Shown: piece by piece, positions 1 to 5,893 of the stretch
Layout: each line of letters opens with the position of its first letter
Position numbering within the stretch: position 1 is the first letter of the stretch
From: Burkholderiales bacterium
Lineage (GTDB): Bacteria; Pseudomonadota; Gammaproteobacteria; Burkholderiales; JAEUMW01
DNA length: 8,341 bases
Direction of reading: 5' to 3'
Assembly: GCA_016791285.1 (NCBI GenBank)
Contig: JAEUMX010000279.1
Location: forward strand, 1 to 8,341
Notes under the pieces: model-generated
Databases searched by the model: none
Told to the model about the DNA's origin: nothing
The model's input: only the letters and a program-made list of their open reading frames with translations
Translations under genes and position numbers: made by a program

Positions 1-140
1 TTCGGGCTACGCCCATCGCCGCTTCCCGCCGCGCACCCGTATCGACTACACTTACCCACAGCCGCTCAATGACAAGCGGCTATCCACCCCTGGTCAAAAT
101 TCAACGCGCACGGGTGGTCAAAATTCAACGCGCGCCGACA
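1..140. mobile_element. Partial IS21-like insertion sequence, right terminus
   Basis: This looks like the non-coding end of an IS21-family element whose genes (istA/istB) would lie off the left edge. Seen directly: two identical 19-bp direct repeats (91-109 and 115-133, TGGTCAAAATTCAACGCGC) with a 24-bp period, followed by a terminus ending ...CGCGCCGACA at 140. IS21-family ends are known to carry multiple internal repeats that bind the transposase and to finish in a TG...CA-type terminus, so the layout fits. A 7-bp hairpin (60-66 with 75-81) lies upstream and could follow an istB stop codon, but it has no T-run. No transposase residues are visible, so the family call rests on the ends alone. 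The terminus directly abuts the 200-bp island-end repeat, which suggests insertion into that repeat or at its edge. Confidence 0.5.
91..133 (+). repeat. Two 19-bp tandem direct repeats (transposase-site-like)
   Basis: TGGTCAAAATTCAACGCGC occurs at 91-109 and again, identically, at 115-133, separated by 5 bases. In IS21-like elements such terminal repeats are transposase-binding sites. Here they are the main evidence for an insertion-sequence end. Confidence 0.7.
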
Positions 141-300
141 CCGATAGACCGCGATAGATCTCAAAAGCTGGCCATCGTGGACGCGCCGACTGTCCTCGAT
201 AGATGTCGATCGATGGCGAAAGCTGCGCTCGGGGATTCCAGTCAGAATGACGGTAAGGATGGCGGTAAAACTCAGGCGCCAAGAGGCGAGCATCAAGTCA

Positions 301-326
301 ATCAACGGCTTACCGAAGCCGTTGAT
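301..326. repeat. Perfect 11-bp hairpin next to attachment core A
   Basis: ATCAACGGCTT at 301-311 is the exact reverse complement of AAGCCGTTGAT at 316-326, with an ACCG loop. Its right arm overlaps the start of the attachment core. The equivalent in copy B (1638-1648 with 1653-1663) keeps the left arm but has two changes in the right arm, so the stem is imperfect there. There is no T-run, so it is unlikely to be a terminator. A recombinase core-site palindrome is the more natural reading. Confidence 0.6.
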
Positions 327-341
327 GATCGAGTGGGAGTA
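321..341 (+). other. Candidate attachment core A (guaA 3'-end-like)
   Basis: The 21 bases here are identical to 1658-1678 and include GATGATCGAGTGGGAGTA. Read in one frame they give L-M-I-E-W-E followed by a stop (TAG at 340-342). The C-terminus I-E-W-E is characteristic of GMP synthetase GuaA, and the 3' end of guaA is a known integration site for genomic islands. No guaA body is upstream, so this would be the duplicated core at an island end rather than the gene itself. Sequence identity between the two copies stops one base after the core, as expected for an attachment site. Confidence 0.5.
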
Positions 342-342
342 G

Positions 343-700
343 GGGTGCGAGACGGCCCGTCGAGACCGTCTCCAGCCTCGTTGCGTCGGGCGGCGTGCAA
401 GCCGCCAAGGGGAAGGGCGCCGCGCGGGCGACGCTCCTCACGAAGTGTTCAGTGGCACTTGGTCGTTTCCTCGAGTCTGGTTGGCGATGCGTACCGGGAC
501 GCGACGCGTCCATGGATGTAGATACGGACTTCCGCGGAAAAGTGTCGGATCGCGGCGCTACGGGCAAGGCAGCGAGAGCTCGATGAGCGCCCGAGTGAGG
601 GCCGACACTTCTGTGTCCTGCAGGCTTCGCGCATTCGATGCATCGCGGCCGACTCCAGGGCAGCCGGGCGACCATGCTGCGGTCTTGCAGCACGACAAGT
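343..700. other. Unassigned stretch between attachment core A and higBA
   Basis: About 360 bases with no gene I can support. Open frames exist on both strands, but they are rich in Arg, Ala, Ser and Pro and resemble no family. A 7-bp hairpin (349-355 with 366-372, GAGACGG/CCGTCTC) follows the attachment core directly, without a T-run. A second 6-bp hairpin lies at 389-394/401-406. A 9-bp inverted repeat, AAGTGTCGG at 540-548 and CCGACACTT at 602-610, encloses 53 bases. A 6-bp hairpin lies at 675-680/687-692. This may be worn-down mobile-element DNA. Confidence 0.5.
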
Positions 701-736
701 GTTCCGCTTGACGGAACTCGTATCGCGGATCACAAT
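701..736 (+). promoter_or_regulatory. Putative higBA promoter with overlapping palindrome
   Basis: A TTGACG box (708-713) is followed after 17 bases by CACAAT (731-736), which matches four of six -10 consensus positions. The -35 box sits inside an inverted repeat, GTTCCG (701-706) and CGGAAC (712-717). HigA-type antitoxins commonly repress their own operon by binding a palindrome in the promoter, so this is a candidate operator. The predicted transcript start falls within a few bases of the higB ATG at 742, which would make the message nearly leaderless. This agrees with the absence of a convincing Shine-Dalgarno sequence. Confidence 0.45.
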
Positions 737-741
737 GCCGC

Positions 742-1020
742 ATGATCTGCTCGTTCGCGTCGGCGGATACCGAGGCCTTGTTTCACAGCCGCGCGGTATC
801 CCGCTTCCGCAATATCGAGCGCGTCGCCAGGCGCAAGCTGCTTCAGATCCACGCCGCCACCGAGCTCGCCAGCCTGCGCATCCCGCCGGGCAACCAGCTG
901 GAGGCACTGAAGGCGGACCGCAAGGGCCAGCACAGTATTCGCATCAACGACCAGTGGCGAATCTGCTTTGTCTGGAAGACCGATGGAGCGCACCGCGTCG
1001 AGATCGTCGACTACCACTAG
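742..1020 (+). CDS. higB: HigB/GraT-type toxin, RelE/ParE superfamily mRNA interferase
   Basis: This 92-residue protein has the full usual length of the HigB/GraT branch of RelE-like toxins. Members of this branch cut mRNA on the ribosome and are neutralised by the HigA antitoxin. Family signatures are a start like MI.SF followed by D9-T10-E11-A12-L13-F14, the basic helix FRNIERVARRKL (22-33), PPGNQLEAL (48-56), GQHSIRINDQWRICF (62-76) and a C-terminal VEIVDYH (86-92). The conserved GQHSIRINDQWR block forms the core sheet, and basic residues in it and in the helix are thought to contact RNA. The ATG at 742 is chosen because it gives the family N-terminus; an ATG at 735 is in another frame. 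The gene is followed 11 bases later by higA, in the toxin-first order typical of higBA. Confidence 0.92.
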   Translation: MICSFASADTEALFHSRAVSRFRNIERVARRKLLQIHAATELASLRIPPGNQLEALKADRKGQHSIRINDQWRICFVWKTDGAHRVEIVDYH

Positions 1021-1031
1021 GAGTCCGGAAC

Positions 1032-1337
1032 ATGGCCAAGTTGCTTGAAGAAATTCATCCGGGCGAGATCCTGCTGGAGGATTTCATGAAGCCCATGGGC
1101 ATCAGCGCGCGCCAGCTCGCGGCGGACATCGACGTCTCGCCGAGCAGAATCAGCGAACTGGTCAATGGCCGCCGCCCCGTTACCGCGGACACCGCGCTTC
1201 GGCTCGGGTTGTTCTTCGGCATGGAGCCTCGGTTCTGGCTGAACCTGCAGTCCGAGTACGACATTCGGGTCGCGGATCGGGAACTGCGAGCCAAGCTCTC
1301 GCCGAGGATCCGTGTCTTTGAGCCGGCCGCGGGCTGA
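1032..1337 (+). CDS. higA: HigA antitoxin, XRE-family DNA-binding protein
   Basis: This 101-residue antitoxin starts MAKLLEEIHPGEILLEDF; the HPGEIL.E.F opening is the hallmark of HigA/VapI-type antitoxins. A helix-turn-helix spans about residues 26-46 (ARQLA, then VSPSRISELVNGRRPVT), followed by ADTALRLGLFFGMEPRFWLNLQ, the usual family C-terminal half. It is expected to bind HigB and repress the higBA promoter. The start at 1032 is set by AGGAG at 1019-1023, eight bases upstream, which overlaps the higB stop codon. The same frame stays open back to 699, but that extension is antiparallel-unrelated, overlaps higB and lacks family similarity. No rho-independent terminator is visible after the stop. 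Confidence 0.92.
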   Translation: MAKLLEEIHPGEILLEDFMKPMGISARQLAADIDVSPSRISELVNGRRPVTADTALRLGLFFGMEPRFWLNLQSEYDIRVADRELRAKLSPRIRVFEPAAG

Positions 1338-1347
1338 CCACGCCCAG

Positions 1348-1607
1348 GTTGACGGTAAAAAATCTGCCAGAAAAGTGATCCGCGACAGGTACTTGGGCTC
1401 GTTGATGCCAGGCCTTGTCGGGTGGTCACCGTCGGCCACAGCGAGCTTCGACGGAGCGCTCGCGCGTGCCCCAGAACTCGATAGACCGCGATAGATCTCG
1501 AAAGCTGGCCATCGTGGACGGGCCGACAGCTCTCGATAGATGTCGATCGATGGTGAAAGCTGCGCGAGGGGATGCCACTCGAAGTGACGGTACAAGTGAC
1601 GGTAAAA
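1348..1607 (+). repeat. TGACGGTA repeats (candidate recombinase arm sites)
   Basis: The 11-mer TGACGGTAAAA occurs at 1350-1360 and, identically and in the same orientation, at 1597-1607. A further copy of AGTGACGGTA is at 1583-1592, 12 bases before the one at 1595-1604. In copy A the equivalents are TGACGGTA at 248-255 and TGGCGGTA at 260-267. Regularly spaced short repeats beside an attachment core are what arm-type binding sites of tyrosine recombinases look like. The assignment is by pattern only. Confidence 0.4.
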
Positions 1608-1678
1608 GCAGCGCGGTTCGAGAGGTCGCACAAGCGAATCAACGGCTTACAGATGTCGTTGATGATCGAGTGGGAGTA
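1479..1678 (+). repeat. 200-bp island-end direct repeat, copy B
   Basis: This is the second, directly oriented copy of 142-341, with the same length and no gaps in my hand alignment. Similarity begins at CGATAGACC (1479) and stops just after the attachment core (1678). DNA on either side is unrelated to the flanks of copy A. Together the two copies bracket the higBA segment. The stretch 1338-1478 between higA and this copy holds no gene, only one TGACGGTAAAA motif. Confidence 0.75.
1658..1678 (+). other. Candidate attachment core B (guaA 3'-end-like)
   Basis: These 21 bases are identical to 321-341 and read L-M-I-E-W-E followed here by TAA (1677-1679), the kind of stop found at the end of many guaA genes. 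The core ends only 6 bases before the operator of the abiE operon, so the defence operon begins essentially at the attachment site. If functional, recombination between cores A and B would release a circle of 1337 bp carrying only higBA. Confidence 0.5.
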
Positions 1679-1684
1679 ACCCAA

Positions 1685-1729
1685 ATCATATGCAAAACAA
1701 TTGATGATCTGTCGCGTTTTGCGTATGAT
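1685..1729 (+). promoter_or_regulatory. abiE operon promoter and inverted-repeat operator
   Basis: A promoter with TTGATG (1701-1706), a 17-base spacer and TATGAT (1724-1729, five of six consensus positions) sits directly upstream of abiEi. It is enclosed by an inverted repeat: ATCATATGCAAAAC at 1685-1698 and GTTTTGCGTATGAT at 1716-1729, 13 of 14 positions complementary, with a 17-base gap. The left arm lies just upstream of the -35 box and the right arm covers the -10 box, so a protein bound to both would block transcription. Studied AbiEi antitoxins repress their own promoters by binding inverted repeats. The predicted transcript start is at or within two bases of the ATG at 1735, so the message is probably leaderless. 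Confidence 0.75.
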
Positions 1730-1734
1730 GCGGT

Positions 1735-2553
1735 ATGCCTTCCATTGACTCCTACCTCGACGGTCTGCTCACCCGCGGCCGCGCCTACTTCTCCCGGGAT
1801 GAGGTAGCCGCTGCGCTTGGCCTGAAGCCGTCGGCACTGGCGGCGGCGATTACGCGCGCGATCAACAAGCGCCGACTGGCGAACCCCAGGCACGGCTTCT
1901 ATCTCATCCTGCGCCCTGAAGATCAGGTTGCCGGCGCTCCGGACCCCGTGAAATGGATCGACCCGCTGATGAAGCATCAGGGGATCGACTACCGAGTTTC
2001 GCTGCTGCGTGCGGCGGCGTTCCACGGCGCCTCGCACCAGGCCAGCATGGTCTTCCAGGTCGTCGTCCCGAGGCAGTTGCGGGACTTCGATCTGGGTCGC
2101 CATCGCCTGCAGTTCCTTTATCAGGGTCCGGACGCATTCAGACAGGTCAATCAGGCATCGTTGGTCGACCAGATGAAGAGCGACGCCGGCTTCGCCACGG
2201 TGGCTGGCGTCGAGCTGACGCTGCTCGATTGCGTGCGCTATTTTCACAAGGCAGCTGGCATCAACGGCGTCGCGCAGATCGTCAAGGATATCGGCGCCAA
2301 GGCCAGCCCGCACCTGCTGCAGAAGGCGGCCGGCGCCTACGAGAATTCGGCGGTCCGCCGGCTTGGCTACCTACTCGATCTGACGGGACACGCGCGCCAG
2401 GCCGACGCGCTACAAGGGTTCGTGAAACGCGCCAGGACGGCGCTGCCGCTCGATCCGTCCGTCAGGCCGCTCATGAAGGCTCTGGCGCAGGCTAGTGAGC
2501 GAAATCCAAGGTGGAGGCTCCTGATCAATGAAGCGGTGGAGATCGCGGAGTGA
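1735..2553 (+). CDS. abiEi: AbiEi-like antitoxin and autorepressor, type IV toxin-antitoxin
   Basis: This 272-residue protein matches the AbiEi antitoxin type (COG5340-like, predicted component of viral defence). An N-terminal winged helix-turn-helix covers about residues 11-60 (YFSRDEVAAALGL, then ALAAAITRAINKRRL and a GFYLI wing). The longer C-terminal domain includes YRVSLLRAAAFHGASHQ (86-102) and VELTLLDCVRYFHKAAG. In characterised AbiE systems AbiEi represses the operon and counteracts the AbiEii toxin without forming a stable complex (type IV). The ATG at 1735 is the only in-frame start, since a stop lies at 1726-1728. There is no Shine-Dalgarno sequence, consistent with leaderless translation. 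The stop overlaps the GTG of abiEii by 4 nt. Confidence 0.88.
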   Translation: MPSIDSYLDGLLTRGRAYFSRDEVAAALGLKPSALAAAITRAINKRRLANPRHGFYLILRPEDQVAGAPDPVKWIDPLMKHQGIDYRVSLLRAAAFHGASHQASMVFQVVVPRQLRDFDLGRHRLQFLYQGPDAFRQVNQASLVDQMKSDAGFATVAGVELTLLDCVRYFHKAAGINGVAQIVKDIGAKASPHLLQKAAGAYENSAVRRLGYLLDLTGHARQADALQGFVKRARTALPLDPSVRPLMKALAQASERNPRWRLLINEAVEIAE

Positions 2554-3440
2554 TTCCTACCGCCTTCCTGCAAGCGTGGAGTACGAAAGCGCCTTGGCCG
2601 GACCTGCGGCAGATCGAGCAGGACCTGATCATCTGTCGCACCCTGTGCGACCTGTTCAATGCGCCGGCGTTGGCGGGGAAGATCGCATTCCGCGGCGGTA
2701 CGGCGATCCATAAGCTGCTCTTCAAGCAACCGCTGCGCTACTCGGAGGATATCGATCTGGTCCATGCGCATCCCGAGTCCATCGGTAGCACAGTCGACGC
2801 GATTCGGGCGGCGCTGTCGTGGCTCGGGAAATGCAGCCGGGAGCAGGCTGGGCACTCGATGCACCTGGTGTTCAAGTTCACGCCCGAGATCGATGCGCAG
2901 GCGACGCTCAAGCTGAAGGTCGAGATCAACACTCGGGAGCACGCGAGCTTGCTTGGTGTTCGACGCTATCCATTGGCCGTGGAGAACGACTGGTACCGCG
3001 CAACGGCGGAGATCGCCTCCTTCGAGCCCGAGGAACTGTTCGGCACGAAGCTGCGCGCACTGCTGCAGCGGCGCAGGGGCCGTGACCTGTTCGATCTGCA
3101 TCAGGGCATCGAACAGCTGCCGCTGGCTCCGGAGAAGGTCATCGCCTGCTTCGACCACTACCTGACCCTGGAAGGGAGGCCGATCACTCGAGCGATGGCC
3201 GAGCAGCGCATGCTGGAGAAGTTGACGCGAAGCCTGACCGAGGACGTCGCGCCCATGCTGCCGGCGAGCGTGCGCTGGAGCGATGCGGATGCGATCCAGG
3301 CATTCGAGCGCGTCTGGGCCGAACTGATCGCGCGAATCAGCGGGGACAGATGGAAGCTCTCCGATGCGGTCATCGAGGAATTGCGTGCAAAGCGGTATCC
3401 GGCGCTGCTGATGCCCCGAGATCGGAAACAGCCGCAATGA
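2550..3440 (+). CDS. abiEii: AbiEii-like nucleotidyltransferase toxin, type IV toxin-antitoxin
   Basis: This 296-residue protein belongs to the AbiEii/AbiGii/MenT DNA polymerase beta-like nucleotidyltransferases. Visible motifs are FRGGTAIHKL (47-56, the GG-T/S nucleotide-binding motif), the metal-binding pair in YSEDIDLV (D67 and D69), KLKVEIN (121-127, third acidic/basic motif) and GTKLRALLQRRRGRDLFDL (165-183, including K167 and RD178-179). All expected active-site positions are present. AbiEii binds GTP and is bacteriostatic; related MenT toxins add nucleotides to tRNA acceptor ends, so tRNA is a reasonable but unproven target. The GTG start at 2550 gives the family N-terminus (IPTAFLQAW...APWPD) and has GGAGA at 2538-2542. 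It overlaps the abiEi stop (GTGA), and its own stop overlaps the next start (ATGA), implying coupled translation. Confidence 0.93.
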   Translation: MIPTAFLQAWSTKAPWPDLRQIEQDLIICRTLCDLFNAPALAGKIAFRGGTAIHKLLFKQPLRYSEDIDLVHAHPESIGSTVDAIRAALSWLGKCSREQAGHSMHLVFKFTPEIDAQATLKLKVEINTREHASLLGVRRYPLAVENDWYRATAEIASFEPEELFGTKLRALLQRRRGRDLFDLHQGIEQLPLAPEKVIACFDHYLTLEGRPITRAMAEQRMLEKLTRSLTEDVAPMLPASVRWSDADAIQAFERVWAELIARISGDRWKLSDAVIEELRAKRYPALLMPRDRKQPQ

Positions 3441-5893
3441 CGGCTTCGAAGATATCACTGGCGAGTAAGGGATCGACGTCGGAGCCCGAATCCTTGGCCG
3501 TGCTGCAGGCGGAGAACGAGCGATTGATTGCGCTCCTGGAGGCAAACGGGATCGAGTGGCGTCTGACGCCTGAACCCACAACGTCTCCTCCGCGACCCGA
3601 ATCGTCGCGACTCCCCACCGAGGCGAAAGTGGCACTCTTTCGCCGGCGGTTTCGGGGTCGCACGGATGTCTACCCCGTGCGCTGGGAGAGCAGGACGACC
3701 GGCAAGTCGGGTTACACACCGGCCTGTGCGAACGAGTGGCGCGCTGGAGTTTGCGAGAAGCCACGAATCAAGTGCGGAGACTGCCCGAATCGCTCGTTGA
3801 TCCCGCTTTCGGACACTGCCATCTTCGCCCACCTGGCCGGTGACCACACGATCGGTGTTTACCCGCTGCTGGAGAACGACAGCTGTTGCTTCCTCGCGAT
3901 CGATTTCGACGAAGCCGAGTGGAGAGAGGATGTTCGAGCCTTCGCCAGTTCGTGCGCCGATCTCGGCGTCCCGGTTGCGGTCGAGACTTCTCGCTCCCGA
4001 AACGGGGCGCATGCCTGGATCTTCTTCGCAAATCGCGCATCGGCCCGGGACGCCCGTCGGTTGGGCACGGCCATCATCAGTCACACCTGCGCGCGTGCGC
4101 GGCAACTGAAGCTCTCGTCCTACGACCGCCTGTTCCCCAATCAGGACACCATGCCCAAGGGCGGCTTCGGCAACCTGATCGCCCTGCCGCTGCAGAAGAA
4201 GCCTCGGGAGAACGGCTTCACTGTGTTTGTCGACTCCAACCTGCGACCACACCCGGACCAGTGGGAGTTCCTGGCGTCGATCCAGCCGATGTCGCCGCAG
4301 GACATTGAGCCGACGATCGTGCGGGCCACAGGCGGCGTGCATCCCCTCGACGTGACCTTTATCGACGATGAGGATCTGGCGACGCCGTGGAAGTGCGACA
4401 CGCGATCTCTTGCGAAGATTCCGGGTGCGACGCCGAAGTCACTCACCGTGACCTTGGCGAACCTCGTCTATTTCGAGAAGGCGGAGCTTTCTCAGCCACT
4501 GGCCAACCGCCTGATCCGACTCGCGGCGTTTCAGAACCCCGAGTTCTACCGGGCGCGGGCCATGCGGCTGTCTGTGTGGGACAAGCCGCGGGTGATCGGC
4601 TGCGCCGAGAACTATCCCCGTCACATTGCACTGCCGCGCGGCTGCCTCGATACCGCGCAAGACTTGCTGCGTGAAAACGCAATCCACTGTGATTTCAGGG
4701 ACGAGCGCAACACCGGCGAGCCGATTGATGTGAGATTCGTAGGGACGCTTCGAACTGATCAGGAGGCCGCCGTTGCCGCAATGCTGCGTGACGATGTGGG
4801 CGTGCTGTGTGCCCCGACCGCATTCGGCAAGACCGTTACCGCTGCTGCGCTGATCGCCCGCCGAGGCGTGAACACCCTGGTGCTGGTGCATCGAACCGAA
4901 CTGCTCAGGCAGTGGCAGGAGCGATTGCAGACTTTTCTCGGCGTTGGCGGGGGTGTGGTCGGCACGATCGGTGGCGGCAAGACGAAGCCCACCGGCAAGA
5001 TCGACATCGCGGTAATGCAGTCCCTGTCGCGCCAAGGCGAGGTCAATGCCCTCGTCGAGAACTACGGCCATGTCATTGTGGACGAGTGCCATCACGTTGG
5101 TGCGGTGTCGTTCGACGCCATCCTGAAGCGATGCAAAGCCAAGTACGTGCTTGGCCTGACCGCCACACCGATCCGCCGAGATGGGCAGCAGCCGATCATC
5201 TTCATGCAGTGCGGACCGATCCGGCACACGGCGGCGAGGCCTGTCGACGCTCCTCACAACCTGGAGGTGTTGCCTCGATCATGCTTTGCTCGGATCGACC
5301 TGCCGCCGAAGTCGGGGATTCAGGAGGTATTTCGGCACCTCGCCAACGATCGATCGCGGACGGCAGCCATCGCTGCAGAAGTCAGGAAAGCGTTCGATCA
5401 GGGCCGCAAGGTGCTGGTTCTGACCGAGCGCACCGAGCACCTCGACGCCATCCAGACGGCCCTCGGCGCCGAGAGCCCGCCACTGTTCGTTCTTCACGGG
5501 CGGATGTCCAGGAAACAGCGCGCCACGCTCATCGCAGAACTCGACGCGCTGCCACCCGATGCGCCGCGCGTTCTGCTGGCCACCGGCAAGCTCGTCGGCG
5601 AAGGATTCGACCATCCGCCCCTCGATACCCTGGCCTTGGCGATGCCCATCTCGTGGAAGGGAACGTTGCAGCAGTACGCTGGCCGGTTGCATCGCGAGCA
5701 CGCCGGCAAAATCGATGTGCGGATCATCGACTTCGTCGACACCGGGCATCCGGCCTTGGTTCGCATGTGGGACAAGCGCCAGCGTGGCTACCGGGCGATC
5801 GGCTGCTCGATTCGCGCCGACGCGAGCGCCGAAGAACCTTTCGAGGCCGAAGGTTCGCTCGATCGAGCACTTCCAACAGGGGTTCAACGGTGA
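3437..5893 (+). CDS. TOTE-type primase (AEP) fused to SF2 helicase
   Basis: This 818-residue predicted conflict-system protein starts with a short coiled coil (about 20-38, LAVLQAENERLIALLEANG). A zinc-site candidate follows (C97, C106, C113, C116). An archaeo-eukaryotic primase domain then carries LAIDFDEAEW (metal ligands D156 and D158), SRSRNGAHAWIFF (H192) and SYDRLFPNQDTMPKGGFGN (228-246). An SF2 helicase runs from about 430 to 770, with Walker A APTAFGKT (459-466), DECHH (549-553), TATP (575-578), GEGFD (721-725) and QYAGRLHR (746-753). These motifs match the family I know as the 'TOTE conflict system' primase, predicted to act on invader nucleic acid; to my knowledge it is not biochemically characterised in this setting. 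I chose ATG 3437 because it overlaps the abiEii stop (ATGA). A GTG-like start at 3350 would add 29 unlikely residues that overlap abiEii. All catalytic residues look intact. Confidence 0.85.
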   Translation: MTASKISLASKGSTSEPESLAVLQAENERLIALLEANGIEWRLTPEPTTSPPRPESSRLPTEAKVALFRRRFRGRTDVYPVRWESRTTGKSGYTPACANEWRAGVCEKPRIKCGDCPNRSLIPLSDTAIFAHLAGDHTIGVYPLLENDSCCFLAIDFDEAEWREDVRAFASSCADLGVPVAVETSRSRNGAHAWIFFANRASARDARRLGTAIISHTCARARQLKLSSYDRLFPNQDTMPKGGFGNLIALPLQKKPRENGFTVFVDSNLRPHPDQWEFLASIQPMSPQDIEPTIVRATGGVHPLDVTFIDDEDLATPWKCDTRSLAKIPGATPKSLTVTLANLVYFEKAELSQPLANRLIRLAAFQNPEFYRARAMRLSVWDKPRVIGCAENYPRHIALPRGCLDTAQDLLRENAIHCDFRDERNTGEPIDVRFVGTLRTDQEAAVAAMLRDDVGVLCAPTAFGKTVTAAALIARRGVNTLVLVHRTELLRQWQERLQTFLGVGGGVVGTIGGGKTKPTGKIDIAVMQSLSRQGEVNALVENYGHVIVDECHHVGAVSFDAILKRCKAKYVLGLTATPIRRDGQQPIIFMQCGPIRHTAARPVDAPHNLEVLPRSCFARIDLPPKSGIQEVFRHLANDRSRTAAIAAEVRKAFDQGRKVLVLTERTEHLDAIQTALGAESPPLFVLHGRMSRKQRATLIAELDALPPDAPRVLLATGKLVGEGFDHPPLDTLALAMPISWKGTLQQYAGRLHREHAGKIDVRIIDFVDTGHPALVRMWDKRQRGYRAIGCSIRADASAEEPFEAEGSLDRALPTGVQR

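Larger units (their letters stand above)
142..341 (+). repeat. 200-bp island-end direct repeat, copy A
   Basis: This copy aligns without gaps to 1479-1678. My hand count gives about 161 of 200 identical bases. The first ~90 and last ~40 bases are the most conserved, and the middle (about 240-300) is diverged. Internal features shared by both copies are short GATAGA-containing repeats at the start, two TGACGGTA-like motifs 12 bp apart (248-255 and 260-267), and a hairpin leading into the attachment core. No reading frame in it resembles a known protein. The arrangement resembles the recombinase-binding end of an integrative element, but no integrase gene is in the window. Confidence 0.75.

Noticed and set aside
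349..372. Rho-independent terminator
   Set aside because: The 7-bp stem with a 10-base loop has no following T-run on either strand.
69..521. Plus-strand 150-codon frame across the IS end and repeat copy A
   Set aside because: It runs through insertion-sequence terminus, repeat and hairpins. The matching frame in copy B is not extended to a similar protein, so it is not coding.
449..907. Minus-strand frame across the unassigned stretch and higB
   Set aside because: It overlaps the convincing higB gene, has repeated Arg/Ala/Ser runs and resembles no family.
699..1031. N-terminal extension of higA to an ATG at 699
   Set aside because: The extension overlaps higB entirely and lacks similarity to HigA. 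AGGAG at 1019-1023 and the family N-terminus support 1032.
1..1740. CRISPR array or tRNA gene
   Set aside because: The repeats are too few, too long and unevenly spaced for CRISPR, and no cloverleaf with CCA-type end was found near the attachment cores.
3350..3436. Upstream start for the primase-helicase gene
   Set aside because: It would overlap abiEii by about 90 bases with an unlikely leader peptide. The ATGA overlap at 3437 matches the other two junctions.
2367..3764. Long open frame on the minus strand (465 codons) opposite abiEi/abiEii and the primase start
   Set aside because: It lies antisense to three well-supported genes, has Arg/Pro/Gln-rich composition and no recognisable motif. 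Long antisense frames are common in GC-rich DNA.
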